A stretch of 64,000 nt of DNA from Pelotomaculum sp. GTDB lineage: Bacteria > Bacillota > Desulfotomaculia > Desulfotomaculales > Pelotomaculaceae. Positions 44,143-53,006 of this stretch are shown in pieces. The position numbers were made by a program, and so were the translations under genes. The stretch's first letter is position 1; each line of letters opens with the position of its first letter. The stretch lies in NCBI GenBank assembly GCA_018435055.1, contig JAHDOA010000018.1, positions 1 to 64,000 of the forward strand. The letters run 5' to 3'. The notes below the pieces were generated by a model. That model was not told the origin of the DNA, made no database searches, and saw only the letters and a program-made list of their open reading frames with translations.

Positions 44143-45444
44143 GTGCATAAGGGTTTTGCCAGGTCCATTTCTCTATATAATGAAGCGCTGAAATATATAC
44201 CGGGCGGTGTCAACAGCCCGGTGAGAGCTTTTAAATCTGTGGGGTTAAACCCCATTTTCATCAAAAAAGGTAAAGGGTCGAAAATATTTGATGAAGACGG
44301 CAATGAGTATATTGACTACGTAGGGTCCTGGGGTCCCCTGATTGCCGGACACCGCCACCCGCGTGTTATTGAAGCGCTGGAGTTGTGTTTAAAGGATATT
44401 GGCACCAGTTTCGGGGCGCCCACGGAACTGGAAACTATTTTAGCCTCTATGGTTGTCGAAGCTGTGCCGTCGGTGGAAATGCTCAGGCTGGTGAACTCCG
44501 GCACCGAGGCGACAATGAGCGCACTGCGGCTGGCCCGCGGTTACACCGGAAGAAATAAAATAGTCAAGTTTGCCGGCTGCTATCACGGTCATGCCGATTT
44601 TTTATTAATTAAAGCCGGCTCAGGCGCGCTTACGCTGGGAGTGCCCACCAGTCCGGGAGTGCCTGGGGAAACAGCCGTAAACACGCTCATAGCTGACTAT
44701 AACGACTTAGGAAAGCTAAAGGAGATATTTGAAAAGGCCGGAGAAGATATAGCGGCGGTTATTGTTGAACCTGTAGCCGGCAATATGGGCGTTGTACCTC
44801 CTGAGCCGGGTTTTCTGGCCGGTCTTAGAGATATTACTGATAGTTATGGCAGCCTGTTGATTTTCGACGAAGTCATGACCGGATTCCGGGTATCTTATGG
44901 CGGGGCGCAAGGGCTATATGGCGTCACCCCCGATCTAACATGCCTGGGCAAAGTGATTGGCGGTGGTCTGCCGGTAGGGGCTTACGGCGGCAAAAAAGAA
45001 ATAATGGCGCACATCTCTCCGGCAGGGCCTGTGTACCAGGCGGGGACTTTGTCGGGCAACCCCCTGGCGGTTACAGCCGGTATAGCCACGCTGGAAATTT
45101 TAAAACAACCGGGCATATACGATGATTTGGACAGGAAATCGGCGGCGCTGGCGGACGGGCTATTAGAATCCGCCCGGCAGGCGGGTGTCGAGTTAAGCGT
45201 AAACAGGGTGGGGTCCATGTTCAGCGCTTTCTTTACAAACGCGAAAGTTACAGACTACGCTACCGCATGCACGTCTAACACTAATGTGTTTAGTTCTTTT
45301 TTTCAGTCTATGCTGGAAAACGGTGTTTATATCGCTCCTTCTCAGTATGAGGCTGCTTTTGTTTCAACTGCCCATAGTGATAGTGATATTGCATACACAT
45401 TGGCATCAGCCAGGAAATCATTGCACTTAATCAAAAAGTATTAA
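44143..45444 (+). CDS. hemL: Glutamate-1-semialdehyde 2,1-aminomutase
   Basis: Isomerises GSA from HemA to 5-aminolevulinate using pyridoxamine/PLP. 433 residues from GTG 44143. [15 protein letters not shown] near 19-33, FVNSGTEAT-type [18 protein letters not shown] near 118, [13 protein letters not shown] near 240 and the PLP lysine in [18 protein letters not shown] near 268. Last gene of the heme run; a hairpin follows about 155 bases later. Confidence 0.97.
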   Translation: MHKGFARSISLYNEALKYIPGGVNSPVRAFKSVGLNPIFIKKGKGSKIFDEDGNEYIDYVGSWGPLIAGHRHPRVIEALELCLKDIGTSFGAPTELETILASMVVEAVPSVEMLRLVNSGTEATMSALRLARGYTGRNKIVKFAGCYHGHADFLLIKAGSGALTLGVPTSPGVPGETAVNTLIADYNDLGKLKEIFEKAGEDIAAVIVEPVAGNMGVVPPEPGFLAGLRDITDSYGSLLIFDEVMTGFRVSYGGAQGLYGVTPDLTCLGKVIGGGLPVGAYGGKKEIMAHISPAGPVYQAGTLSGNPLAVTAGIATLEILKQPGIYDDLDRKSAALADGLLESARQAGVELSVNRVGSMFSAFFTNAKVTDYATACTSNTNVFSSFFQSMLENGVYIAPSQYEAAFVSTAHSDSDIAYTLASARKSLHLIKKY

Positions 45445-45775
45445 TAAATAGATTTCCCAATTTTCTTTATCATTTAAAATATAAGAATGGACTAAATACT
45501 TGCAATTATTTGATAATTAACCGCTATAAAACAGCTTATTTAAAAACCTTAGTTTTATTAATTATTTTATTAATTATTTTTATTAATAAATACTATTTAC
45601 CAGAAGGAATATTGACATCGACACAGAATCCTTCTGGTTAATATTTTATATATAGATCATTTTATGACCCTGATTCTTAAATGTGCGGAGGTGAATTGTA
45701 ACAAGGTAAGAACTTATTGGAATGCGGCTTTAAGTTTATAAGTCTTTATGGAATTAACCAAGGGGGGTACAGTTT
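45445..45775 (+). other. AT-rich intergenic region before hydrogenase genes
   Basis: About 330 bases without a supported gene. Contents: an A/T-only tract at ~45535-45598 with the near-repeat TTATTAATTATT twice, a hairpin (see 45599-45648), and the ribosome site AAGGGGGG of the NuoE-like gene. I could not define a convincing promoter, although the A/T tract would suit one. Confidence 0.6.
45599..45648 (+). terminator. Probable terminator after hemL
   Basis: ACCAGAAGGA (45599) pairs with TCCTTCTGGT (45629-45638) across a 20-base loop, then TAATATTTTATA. Confidence 0.65.
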
Positions 45776-46264
45776 GTGGTAACGTGTGCTTGTAATGCCA
45801 GTAACGACGAATTAACCAAACAATTAGATAGGATTATCGATCCGTACAGAGGTAATCCCGGCGGATTAATCCAGGTTTTGACCAAAGCCCAGAATCTTGT
45901 TGGATATCTGCCCAGGCGGGTTCAGGTACAGATCGCGGAGGGGCTGGGAGTGTCTCTCCAGGAGGTTTACGGGGTTGTTACTTTCTATGCGTTCTTCTCC
46001 CTGATTCCCAGGGGCAGACATAAAATCAGCGTATGCGCCGGAACAGCCTGCTACGTCAAGGGAACAAAAATGGTTACTAAAACACTCAAGGACCTGCTTG
46101 ATCTTAAACCAGGCCAGACTACTCCCGACAGCCGGTTCACGCTGGAGATTGTGCGCTGTATTGGGGCATGCGGTCTCGCTCCGGCAATGATTATAGACGG
46201 CAAAGACGTCCACGGTCGTCTTGAGCCGGAACTTATCCCCGCAGTGCTTGAACAATACGCCTAG
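45776..46264 (+). CDS. hndA: NuoE-like [2Fe-2S] subunit of NAD-linked [FeFe] hydrogenase
   Basis: A 162-residue thioredoxin-like ferredoxin subunit (HndA/HydC type). GGGGGG precedes GTG 45776. The cluster ligands are SVCAGTACYVKG near 85 and VRCIGACGLAPA near 125, the C-x4-C...C-x3-C pattern. NPGGLIQVLTKAQNLVGYLP near 27 is the usual NuoE opening. It passes electrons within the hydrogenase complex formed with the two genes downstream. A cytoplasmic complex is inferred. Confidence 0.94.
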   Translation: MVTCACNASNDELTKQLDRIIDPYRGNPGGLIQVLTKAQNLVGYLPRRVQVQIAEGLGVSLQEVYGVVTFYAFFSLIPRGRHKISVCAGTACYVKGTKMVTKTLKDLLDLKPGQTTPDSRFTLEIVRCIGACGLAPAMIIDGKDVHGRLEPELIPAVLEQYA

Positions 46265-46383
46265 GATTATTTAAAACCAGATTCGTAATATATTGTTTGC
46301 ATACGGACAATTTCTTGTTTTGAAAAGCACTAAATAGGGATATCTTCAAAAATGGCTGGAGGATTAAACGGAGGTGTAATTAA

Positions 46384-48081
46384 GTGAAGTCTTTGGACGA
46401 ACTGGCAAAGATAAAGGAAAACAGGAGGGAAGCCCTTAAAATTCGCGAGGGTTTTCCGTCCGCGACTGAAAAGGCCCACGTAATGATGTGCGGCGGCGCT
46501 GGATGCATATCTTCCAAATGCCTGGAAGTTGTAGACGCCATGAAAGAAGCCCTTAGCAAAAACGGCATAGCGGATCAGGTGCAGATTATTCTCACCGGTT
46601 GTATGGGTCCCTGTGATATGGGACCTGTCGCAATCATCTATCCGGACGCGACCTTTTACCGCAGGTTAAAGCCAAAAGACGCCGGGGCGATTGTGGAAGA
46701 ACATATTATGAAGGGCAATAAAATCCCGCGTCTGATGTACAGGGCGCCCGGTGCGAAAGAACCCACACCCAATGTTAAGGATATTGATCTGTTCGCCAAG
46801 CAGAAAAAGATCGTGCTCCGCAATAACTTCTATATTGATCCGACATCGATTGAAGACTATATTGCCAACGATGGTTATGCCGCGCTGGGTAAAGCGCTGA
46901 CTAAAATGCAGCCTGAGGAAATCATCGAAGAAGTCAAAAAATCAGGCCTGCGCGGGCGTGGCGGCGCTGGTTTCTCCACGGGCATGAAATGGGCATTCAC
47001 AGCCGCGGCAAGCGGGGCGCCAAAATATGTGGTCTGTAACGGTGACGAAGGCGACCCGGGCGCATTCATGGACAGATCTGTCCTGGAAGGCGACCCCCAC
47101 AGCGTCATTGAGGGCATGGCCATCTGCGGCCGCGCTATCGGCGCTGAGCAGGGTTATGTATATGTTAGGGCGGAATACCCGCTGGCCATCGAGAGGTTGG
47201 ACCTTGCTCTCCAGAAGGCCCGCGAAAACGGCCTGCTGGGCAAAGATATTTTTGGCTCCGGCTTCAATTTTGACATCGAGATTAGAATTGGCGCCGGCGC
47301 ATTTGTGTGCGGCGAAGAAACCGCCCTGCTGACCTCTATTGAAGGCAGGCGCGGTGAGCCAAGACCGAGACCTCCATTCCCGGCCAACGCCGGTGTATGG
47401 GGCAAACCGACGGTCCTGAACAACGTTGAGACCTGGGCAAACATTCCCGAGATTATCCTAAAAGGCGCTGACGCCTATGCCTCCGTCGGTACGGAGAAGA
47501 GCAAAGGCACCAAGGTATTTGCCCTGGCCGGCAGAATTAACAACACCGGCATTATCGAAGTCCCGATGGGCACAACCTTGAGGGAAATCGTCTTTGAAAT
47601 TGGCGGCGGCATTCCTAGAAAGAAAGCCTTTAAGGCTGTACAAACCGGTGGTCCCTCGGGAGGTTGCATTCCCGCAGAGCACCTTGACACCCCGGTCGAT
47701 TATGACTCTCTCGGAGCTCTGGGCGCCATCATGGGCTCCGGTGGCATGATTGTCCTGGACGAGGATACCTGCATGGTGGATATCGCTAAATTTTTCCTTG
47801 ATTTTGTCGTTGACGAGTCCTGCGGCAAATGCTCCCCTTGCCGGATCGGCACTAAGCGGATGTATGAGATCCTCGATAACATCAGCAAAGGCAAAGGGAA
47901 AGAAGGCGACATCGAGCTCCTGGAAGAACTGGCCCTCATGATTAAAGCTACCGCGTTATGCGGGCTCGGCCAGACTGCTCCCAACCCCGTCCTGAGTACG
48001 ATCAGGTACTTCCGGAACGAATACGAGGAGCATATCAGGGATCAGAAGTGCTCATGCAACGTATGCGAGTTAAAGGAATAA
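46384..48081 (+). CDS. hndC: NuoF-like NADH/flavin subunit of [FeFe] hydrogenase
   Basis: A 565-residue HydB/HndC-type subunit that exchanges electrons with NAD. Residues ~30-115 are a thioredoxin-like [2Fe-2S] domain (MMCGGAGCISSKC, TGCMGPCDMGP). The NuoF core follows: SGLRGRGGAGFSTGMKW near 192 (NADH/FMN), GDEGDPGAFMDR near 220, an SLBB region, and the [4Fe-4S] ligands ESCGKCSPCRIGTKR near 478 with CGLGQTAPNP. The chain stops at CSCNVCELKE, so the C-terminal double [4Fe-4S] ferredoxin domain common in HydB is absent. GAGGTGT precedes GTG 46384. Confidence 0.94.
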   Translation: MKSLDELAKIKENRREALKIREGFPSATEKAHVMMCGGAGCISSKCLEVVDAMKEALSKNGIADQVQIILTGCMGPCDMGPVAIIYPDATFYRRLKPKDAGAIVEEHIMKGNKIPRLMYRAPGAKEPTPNVKDIDLFAKQKKIVLRNNFYIDPTSIEDYIANDGYAALGKALTKMQPEEIIEEVKKSGLRGRGGAGFSTGMKWAFTAAASGAPKYVVCNGDEGDPGAFMDRSVLEGDPHSVIEGMAICGRAIGAEQGYVYVRAEYPLAIERLDLALQKARENGLLGKDIFGSGFNFDIEIRIGAGAFVCGEETALLTSIEGRRGEPRPRPPFPANAGVWGKPTVLNNVETWANIPEIILKGADAYASVGTEKSKGTKVFALAGRINNTGIIEVPMGTTLREIVFEIGGGIPRKKAFKAVQTGGPSGGCIPAEHLDTPVDYDSLGALGAIMGSGGMIVLDEDTCMVDIAKFFLDFVVDESCGKCSPCRIGTKRMYEILDNISKGKGKEGDIELLEELALMIKATALCGLGQTAPNPVLSTIRYFRNEYEEHIRDQKCSCNVCELKE

Positions 48082-48103
48082 AAGCCGCTCCCGCAGCTTT
48101 TTT
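48079..48103 (+). terminator. Weak hairpin between hydrogenase genes
   Basis: AAAGC-C-GC-TCCC-GC-A-GCTTT followed by TTTT, just after the hndC stop. It could lower read-through into hndD; the internal C-A mismatch makes it weak. Confidence 0.45.
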
Positions 48104-48150
48104 ATATGAGAATATGGAATAATACGGGAGTTTGGAGGGAAAAAATAAAA

Positions 48151-49872
48151 ATGATAAATTTAACAATTGATAATCAGCAAGTAGCAGTTGAGCCGGGGAC
48201 CTCAATTCTTGAAGCCGCTCAAAAGGTTGGTGCGAGGATTCCTACACTTTGTTATTTAAAAGACATAAATGTCATCGGCGCCTGCCGTATCTGCCTGGTA
48301 GAGGTGCAGGGGGCGAAGACGTTTATACCATCGTGCGTGGCGCCGGTTGCTGAAGGTATGGTTGTCAGGACCAACACACCGGCGGTCCTCAAGGCCCGCA
48401 AATTGGTGCTTGAGTTGATTCTTTCTGATCATCCGATGGAATGCCTCACCTGTCTGCGGAACCAGAACTGCGAGCTGCAGGACCTGGCAAAAGAATTTGG
48501 TATCACTGAAGTGCGTTTCGACGGGGCAAAAACGGAATACCCTGCTGACGATTCCAGTCCGGCCATTGTCAGGGATCCACGCAAGTGCGTTCTTTGCCGC
48601 CGCTGTATATCGGTTTGCACCAACGTACAGACAGTACAGGCCCTTTGTGCGGTAAACAGGGGTTTTGACACCCTGATTTCGCCTGCCTTCAACGAAAAAC
48701 TGGCAGATATGGAATGTGTCCAGTGCGGACAGTGTTCGCTTGTGTGTCCGACCGGGGCCATTGTGGAAAGAGACGATACCGCTAAGGTTTGGGCTGCCCT
48801 GGCCGATCCCAAAAAACATGTCGTAGTACAAACGGCGCCCGCCACCAGGGTGCAGCTTGGTGAAGCATTGGGCGCGGAGCCCGGCAGCATCTTCACCGGT
48901 CAGATGGTAGCCGGGTTGCGCCGCCTGGGCTTTGACAAGGTATTTGACACCGACTTTACCGCCGACCTGACCATCCTGGAAGAGGGCAATGAGCTGCTGC
49001 AGCGGGTGACTAACGGCGGTACGCTGCCGATGATCACCTCTTGCAGCCCCGGCTGGATCAAGTTCTGTGAACATTTCTACCCGGATTTGCTGAATCACCT
49101 GTCCACCTGCAAGTCGCCGCAGCAGATGTTCGGGTCTCTGGTAAAGACTTATTACGCCGAAAAAGAGGGTATTGACCCGGAGGATATTTATTGTGTATCG
49201 ATTATGCCCTGCACTGCCAAGAAATACGAGTGCCAGCGGCCTGAAATGAACAGCAGCGGTTATCAGGATGTGGATGTGGTCCTTACTACCCGCGAACTGG
49301 GACGCATGTTCATACAAGCCGGCCTAGACGCCGCCAACCTGCCCGAAGAAGAATATGATGCGCCGCTGGGAATTTCCACCGGCGCCGGTGAAATCTTCGG
49401 CGCATCCGGCGGTGTAATGGAAGCGGCGCTGCGGACTGTTTATGAGGTTGTCACTGGAGAAACGCTCGAAAACATAGATTTCGAAGTATGCCGGGGTATT
49501 AGCGGTGTAAAAGAAGCCACCGTCCAGGTAGGAGACCTGCCGGTCAAGGTGGCCATAACCAACGGGCTGGGCAACGCTCGCAAGGTGCTGGACAAGATCC
49601 GCGCCGGCGAAGCCGACTACCACTTCATTGAAGTCATGTGCTGCCCCGGCGGCTGCATCGGCGGCGGTGGTTCACCCATCCCAACCGACATCGACATCCG
49701 CCTGAAGAGGATCGACGCCACCTATACCGAGGACGAGCGCATGGCCCTGCGCAAGTCTCACGAGAATCCGGCTGTCAAAGCGCTATACGAAGAGTTTCTT
49801 GAAAAGCCGCTGGGCCACAAGTCACACGAGTTGTTGCACACCAAGTATACACCGCGGGGTGTAAACAAATAA
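48151..49872 (+). CDS. hndD: [FeFe] hydrogenase catalytic subunit
   Basis: Makes or oxidises H2 at an H-cluster. TTGGAGGG leads to ATG 48151 (573 aa); ATG 48106 has no ribosome site. In order: [2Fe-2S] domain (Cys34, 45, 48, 62), His-ligated [4Fe-4S] (His94, Cys98, 101, 107), two [4Fe-4S] (Cys146/149/152/156 and 189/192/195/199), then the H domain with L1 TSCSPGW (Cys298), L2 MPCTAKKYECQRPE (Cys354), L3 EVMCCPGGCIGGGG, and a small C-terminal domain. The residue after the L1 cysteine is Ser, where many such enzymes have a proton-relay Cys. Together with NuoE- and NuoF-like subunits it forms an NAD-linked, probably electron-bifurcating, hydrogenase. Confidence 0.96.
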   Translation: MINLTIDNQQVAVEPGTSILEAAQKVGARIPTLCYLKDINVIGACRICLVEVQGAKTFIPSCVAPVAEGMVVRTNTPAVLKARKLVLELILSDHPMECLTCLRNQNCELQDLAKEFGITEVRFDGAKTEYPADDSSPAIVRDPRKCVLCRRCISVCTNVQTVQALCAVNRGFDTLISPAFNEKLADMECVQCGQCSLVCPTGAIVERDDTAKVWAALADPKKHVVVQTAPATRVQLGEALGAEPGSIFTGQMVAGLRRLGFDKVFDTDFTADLTILEEGNELLQRVTNGGTLPMITSCSPGWIKFCEHFYPDLLNHLSTCKSPQQMFGSLVKTYYAEKEGIDPEDIYCVSIMPCTAKKYECQRPEMNSSGYQDVDVVLTTRELGRMFIQAGLDAANLPEEEYDAPLGISTGAGEIFGASGGVMEAALRTVYEVVTGETLENIDFEVCRGISGVKEATVQVGDLPVKVAITNGLGNARKVLDKIRAGEADYHFIEVMCCPGGCIGGGGSPIPTDIDIRLKRIDATYTEDERMALRKSHENPAVKALYEEFLEKPLGHKSHELLHTKYTPRGVNK

Positions 49873-49880
49873 CCAGTCAA

Positions 49881-49926
49881 TTAAGGTCCCTTTTCACCTG
49901 TTGGCAAGGGACCTTAAATTTTATTT
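49881..49926 (+). terminator. Terminator of hydrogenase structural genes
   Basis: TTAAGGTCCCTT pairs with AAGGGACCTTAA, 12 base pairs, followed by ATTTTATTT. Confidence 0.92.
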
Positions 49927-49993
49927 ATGTCTTTATCAAAGCTAAATGGCGCCGGTCACTGGTTTTTTTTATAATTACCTCATTATTCCTATG

Positions 49994-50021
49994 TTGTAAT
50001 GTAAAAAATCTCTGGTATAAT
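49994..50021 (+). promoter_or_regulatory. Promoter for regulator-hydF region
   Basis: TTGTAA (49994-49999), 16 bases, TATAAT (50016-50021). Confidence 0.65.
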
Positions 50022-50029
50022 GTATCTAT

Positions 50030-50228
50030 AAATACCTGACAGCGGCGCCTGAAGCGCCCTGAAGGGTCAAGTTGATCCGTCTCTGCGAAAAAGGGGATTG
50101 CCCTGCCCTCAAGGATGAATGTGACACTGTTTTTTGTGCCTTTTTTCGCGTTGCGAAAAAAGGCTTATTTATTGTTAAGAGGGGCCAATCTTATGCAGCG
50201 TTGTAGGCCTTTTAAAGGGGGTATTCAG
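50030..50228 (+). promoter_or_regulatory. Structured 5' leader upstream of TM1266-type regulator
   Basis: About 200 bases between the promoter and the first gene. It contains GGCGC-CTGAA-GCGCC (~50045-50059), directly followed by CCC-TGAA-GGG, then AGGG/CCCT pairing near 50093-50106. A perfect 12-bp hairpin follows, GCCTTTTTTCGC-GTT-GCGAAAAAAGGC (50138-50164), and then a possible stem involving TTAAGAGGGGCC and GGCCTTTTAA next to the ribosome site. It matches no riboswitch class I recognise. A cis-acting control of the hydrogenase maturation genes is inferred. Confidence 0.5.
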
Positions 50229-50474
50229 ATGGAACATAGAGTCGGTGTGATCGGTATAGTCATCGAAGATAGAGTCATAGCGCCTAAAATCAACAGTATC
50301 CTCAGCGAATACAACGAGACCATTATCGGGCGTATGGGTGTGCCCTACCGTGAAAGGGGTATATCTGTTATATCGCTTATTGTTGACGGCTCCACAGACG
50401 ATATTGGCGCTATGACCGGCAAACTGGGCGGTATTAAAGGCGTTAAGGTAAGAGCGGCGCTGGTGACAAAGTAA
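50229..50474 (+). CDS. TM1266-type putative [FeFe]-hydrogenase regulator
   Basis: An 81-residue ACT/NikR-C-like protein; AAGGGGG precedes ATG 50229. HRVGVIGIVIEDR at the start, NETIIGRMGVPYRERGISVISLIVDG in the middle and GKLGGIKGVKVRAAL at the end match the family named for Thermotoga TM1266, regularly encoded beside hydEFG. A regulatory role is presumed from context and the ACT-like fold; the ligand is unknown. It stands between the hydrogenase and hydF. Confidence 0.9.
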   Translation: MEHRVGVIGIVIEDRVIAPKINSILSEYNETIIGRMGVPYRERGISVISLIVDGSTDDIGAMTGKLGGIKGVKVRAALVTK

Positions 50475-50560
50475 ACGGGACAATTTTTTATGCACCGGGA
50501 GAATTAACCAGGCCGGGTGTGGCCTGAGCTAAAATCATGAAGAAAAGCGGGGGGCGCCAA

Positions 50561-51805
50561 ATGAGCGCAAGTAGTTTGAATGAAACACCAAGGGGCAGCA
50601 GGCTGCATATCGCCATCTTCGGCCGGCGGAACGCGGGAAAATCCAGCCTGATCAACGCCCTCACCAACCAGGACATCGCTATTGTCTCAAGTGTTCCGGG
50701 CACAACCACCGACCCGGTATACAAGTCAATGGAAATACTGCCGGTGGGACCAGTGGTTATAATCGACACCGCCGGGATTGACGATGTGGGCGAACTTGGT
50801 GAATTGAGGATAAAAAAGACGATAGCAGTGCTGGATAAGTCAGATTTAATTGTTCTGGTGATTGACTCCGGCCAGGAAGTCGGCGATTACGAGTTAAACC
50901 TGATCAGCAAGGCTGCCGCCCAGGGCGTGCCCGTGGTAGGAGCGCTGAACAAGATCGACATCAACCCGGATCTAGAGCCGGCTGAGCTGGAAAGCAAGCT
51001 GGGCATAAAGATGGTTCCGGTAAGCGCAATCACCAGGCAGGGCATAGAGAGCCTGAAACTGGAGATGATCAAGTCCGCCCCCAAAGAGTGGACAGCGCCA
51101 ACCATCGTCGGCGACCTGATTAACCCGGGAGATATCGTGGTGCTCGTGGTCCCCATTGACCTGGCCGCGCCTAAAGGCAGGATTATCCTGCCCCAGGTAC
51201 AGACGATCAGGGACATCCTGGACCACGACGCCATTGCCCTGGTGTTAAAGGAAAGAGAGCTGAAGAAAGCTCTTGCCGGCCTGGCCCAAAAGCCAAAAAT
51301 CGTTATTACTGACTCCCAGGCTTTCCTGCAAGTTGATGCTGACACGCCCCCGGATATTTTGATGACCTCATTTTCAATACTTTTTGCCCGCTATAAAGGG
51401 AACCTGGAAACCCTGGTGGAGGGCGCTCTGGCAGTAGACGACCTGAAACCGGGGGACAAGGTGCTGATAGCCGAGGCCTGCACTCACCACCGGGTGGCTG
51501 ACGACATCGGGACCGTGAAGATACCGCGCCTGCTGCGCCAGAAAGCCGGAGGCGAACTTGATTTCAACTGGTCCAGCGGCATTCAGATGCCCGACAACCT
51601 GGGCCGCTATAAACTGATTGTACACTGCGGCGCGTGCATGATCAACCGCAAGGAGATGCTGCACCGGATTATGCAGGCTGCCGAAGCAGGCGTGCCGATA
51701 GTCAATTACGGAGTGCTGATTGCAAAAGTGACGGGTATATTGAGAAGGGCCTTAACGCCTTTCCCCGATCTACACAGGATGCTGGACAAAAGAGAGACAA
51801 TCTGA
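50561..51805 (+). CDS. hydF: [FeFe] hydrogenase maturation GTPase HydF
   Basis: Scaffold and GTPase that assembles and delivers the 2Fe subcluster to apo-hydrogenase. GCGGGGGGC leads to ATG 50561 (414 aa). N-terminal GTPase: FGRRNAGKSSLINALT (20-35), VPGTTTDPV near 48, DTAGIDDVGELG near 70, NKID near 137. C-terminal cluster-binding domain: EACTHHR near 306 and VHCGACMINRKEM near 358, the CxH...HCxxC iron ligands. Upstream of hydE and hydG on the same strand. Confidence 0.97.
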   Translation: MSASSLNETPRGSRLHIAIFGRRNAGKSSLINALTNQDIAIVSSVPGTTTDPVYKSMEILPVGPVVIIDTAGIDDVGELGELRIKKTIAVLDKSDLIVLVIDSGQEVGDYELNLISKAAAQGVPVVGALNKIDINPDLEPAELESKLGIKMVPVSAITRQGIESLKLEMIKSAPKEWTAPTIVGDLINPGDIVVLVVPIDLAAPKGRIILPQVQTIRDILDHDAIALVLKERELKKALAGLAQKPKIVITDSQAFLQVDADTPPDILMTSFSILFARYKGNLETLVEGALAVDDLKPGDKVLIAEACTHHRVADDIGTVKIPRLLRQKAGGELDFNWSSGIQMPDNLGRYKLIVHCGACMINRKEMLHRIMQAAEAGVPIVNYGVLIAKVTGILRRALTPFPDLHRMLDKRETI

Positions 51806-51852
51806 GAAGTGTGTTTAATATGCTTGCAACGAAATATTCAGGGGTGAGATAA

Positions 51853-52908
51853 TTGAGGCCTGAATTCGCAGATGCGCTTGAACGCGCCGGGCATGGGGAA
51901 CAATTAACCAAAAATGATTTGATTACTTTGTTAAACGCTGACAAAGATGAAAGCAGGACGCTGTTCGAAGCTGCCGACCAGGCGCGTGCAAATACACTGG
52001 GAGATGAAGTGCATTTCAGAGGGATCATAGAATTTTCCAATCACTGTATGAAAAACTGCCTGTACTGCGGTTTAAGAAGGGATAACCAAAAACTGGCCAG
52101 GTACAGGTTGAAGCCGGAGGAGATAATTGAGGGCGCCCGGGAAACCGCCCGGCTGGGATGCCGCACCCTGGTTCTCCAGTCCGGAGAAGACTGTTATTAT
52201 TCCGCAGATATGCTGGGTGAATTAATTGTAAAGATTAAAGAAGAGCTTGACCTGGCAATTACTCTTTCACTGGGCGACAGGACAAAAAAAGATTACGGGC
52301 TTTTAAAAAAAGCAGGAGCGGACCGTTACCTTTTAAAACATGAAACCTGCGACGCGGATTTGTTTTCATACCTGCGTCCGGGCACACGCCTTGAAGAAAG
52401 GCTGGAAAGACAGGTTTGGCTGCGTGAAACCGGTTACCAGGTGGGCTCGGGCAACATGGTCGGATTGCCCGGTCAGAGCCTTGAAACACTGGCCGGCGAT
52501 ATCATCTTGATGCGTGAAATGGGAATCGAAATGGCGGGTATAGGCCCTTTTATACCAGGCAAACAAACACCTCTGGCAAAGGCTTCCGGCGGCAGCCTGG
52601 AGTTGTCCATGAAAACCCTGGCTGCGACAAGGCTGGCGATGCCTGGCGCGCACCTGCCCACTACCACGTCGATCGCCTCGATACACCCGCAGGGCCGGGT
52701 GAAAGCCCTGCAGTGCGGCGCCAACGTGATTATGCCGAACATGACTCCCCGCCAGTACCGTGCCAGTTACATGATTTACCCCGGCAAATTAGGTTTGCAG
52801 GACACACCGGAAGATAGCTATAAAAGGGCTGTTAAGGCGGTTAATGACGCATGCAGGACGATCAGCAGGGGTCACGGGCACTCGCTCAAATATGAAAAGG
52901 CGGTTTGA
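51853..52908 (+). CDS. hydE: [FeFe] hydrogenase maturase HydE (radical SAM)
   Basis: A radical SAM enzyme acting with HydG and HydF to make the H-cluster 2Fe unit, contributing to the dithiomethylamine bridge. 351 residues from TTG 51853 (GGGGTGA). Cluster cysteines 65, 69 and 72 in FSNHCMKNCLYCGLRRDN; LQSGEDCYYSADM near 114; PGQSLETLAGDI near 206 and GIGPFIPGKQTPL near 226 are HydE-specific. Placed between hydF and hydG. Confidence 0.96.
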   Translation: MRPEFADALERAGHGEQLTKNDLITLLNADKDESRTLFEAADQARANTLGDEVHFRGIIEFSNHCMKNCLYCGLRRDNQKLARYRLKPEEIIEGARETARLGCRTLVLQSGEDCYYSADMLGELIVKIKEELDLAITLSLGDRTKKDYGLLKKAGADRYLLKHETCDADLFSYLRPGTRLEERLERQVWLRETGYQVGSGNMVGLPGQSLETLAGDIILMREMGIEMAGIGPFIPGKQTPLAKASGGSLELSMKTLAATRLAMPGAHLPTTTSIASIHPQGRVKALQCGANVIMPNMTPRQYRASYMIYPGKLGLQDTPEDSYKRAVKAVNDACRTISRGHGHSLKYEKAV

Positions 52909-53006
52909 GACATGTATAGTGAGACGTGAGAAAAAGAACTGAACAAAAAAGACATTTGGGAAAAACATAACATTAAATTTTTTAATATTTTTAGGAGTGA
53001 TTTACT

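Noticed and set aside
45535-45600. CRISPR-like repeat from TTATTAATTATT copies
   Set aside because: Only two imperfect A/T-only units without spacers; simple low-complexity sequence.
48256-49317. 353-codon open frame on the minus strand opposite the hydrogenase gene
   Set aside because: It is antisense to a gene with a full set of Fe-S and H-cluster motifs; the translation shows no family, and its length follows from the codon use of the real gene.
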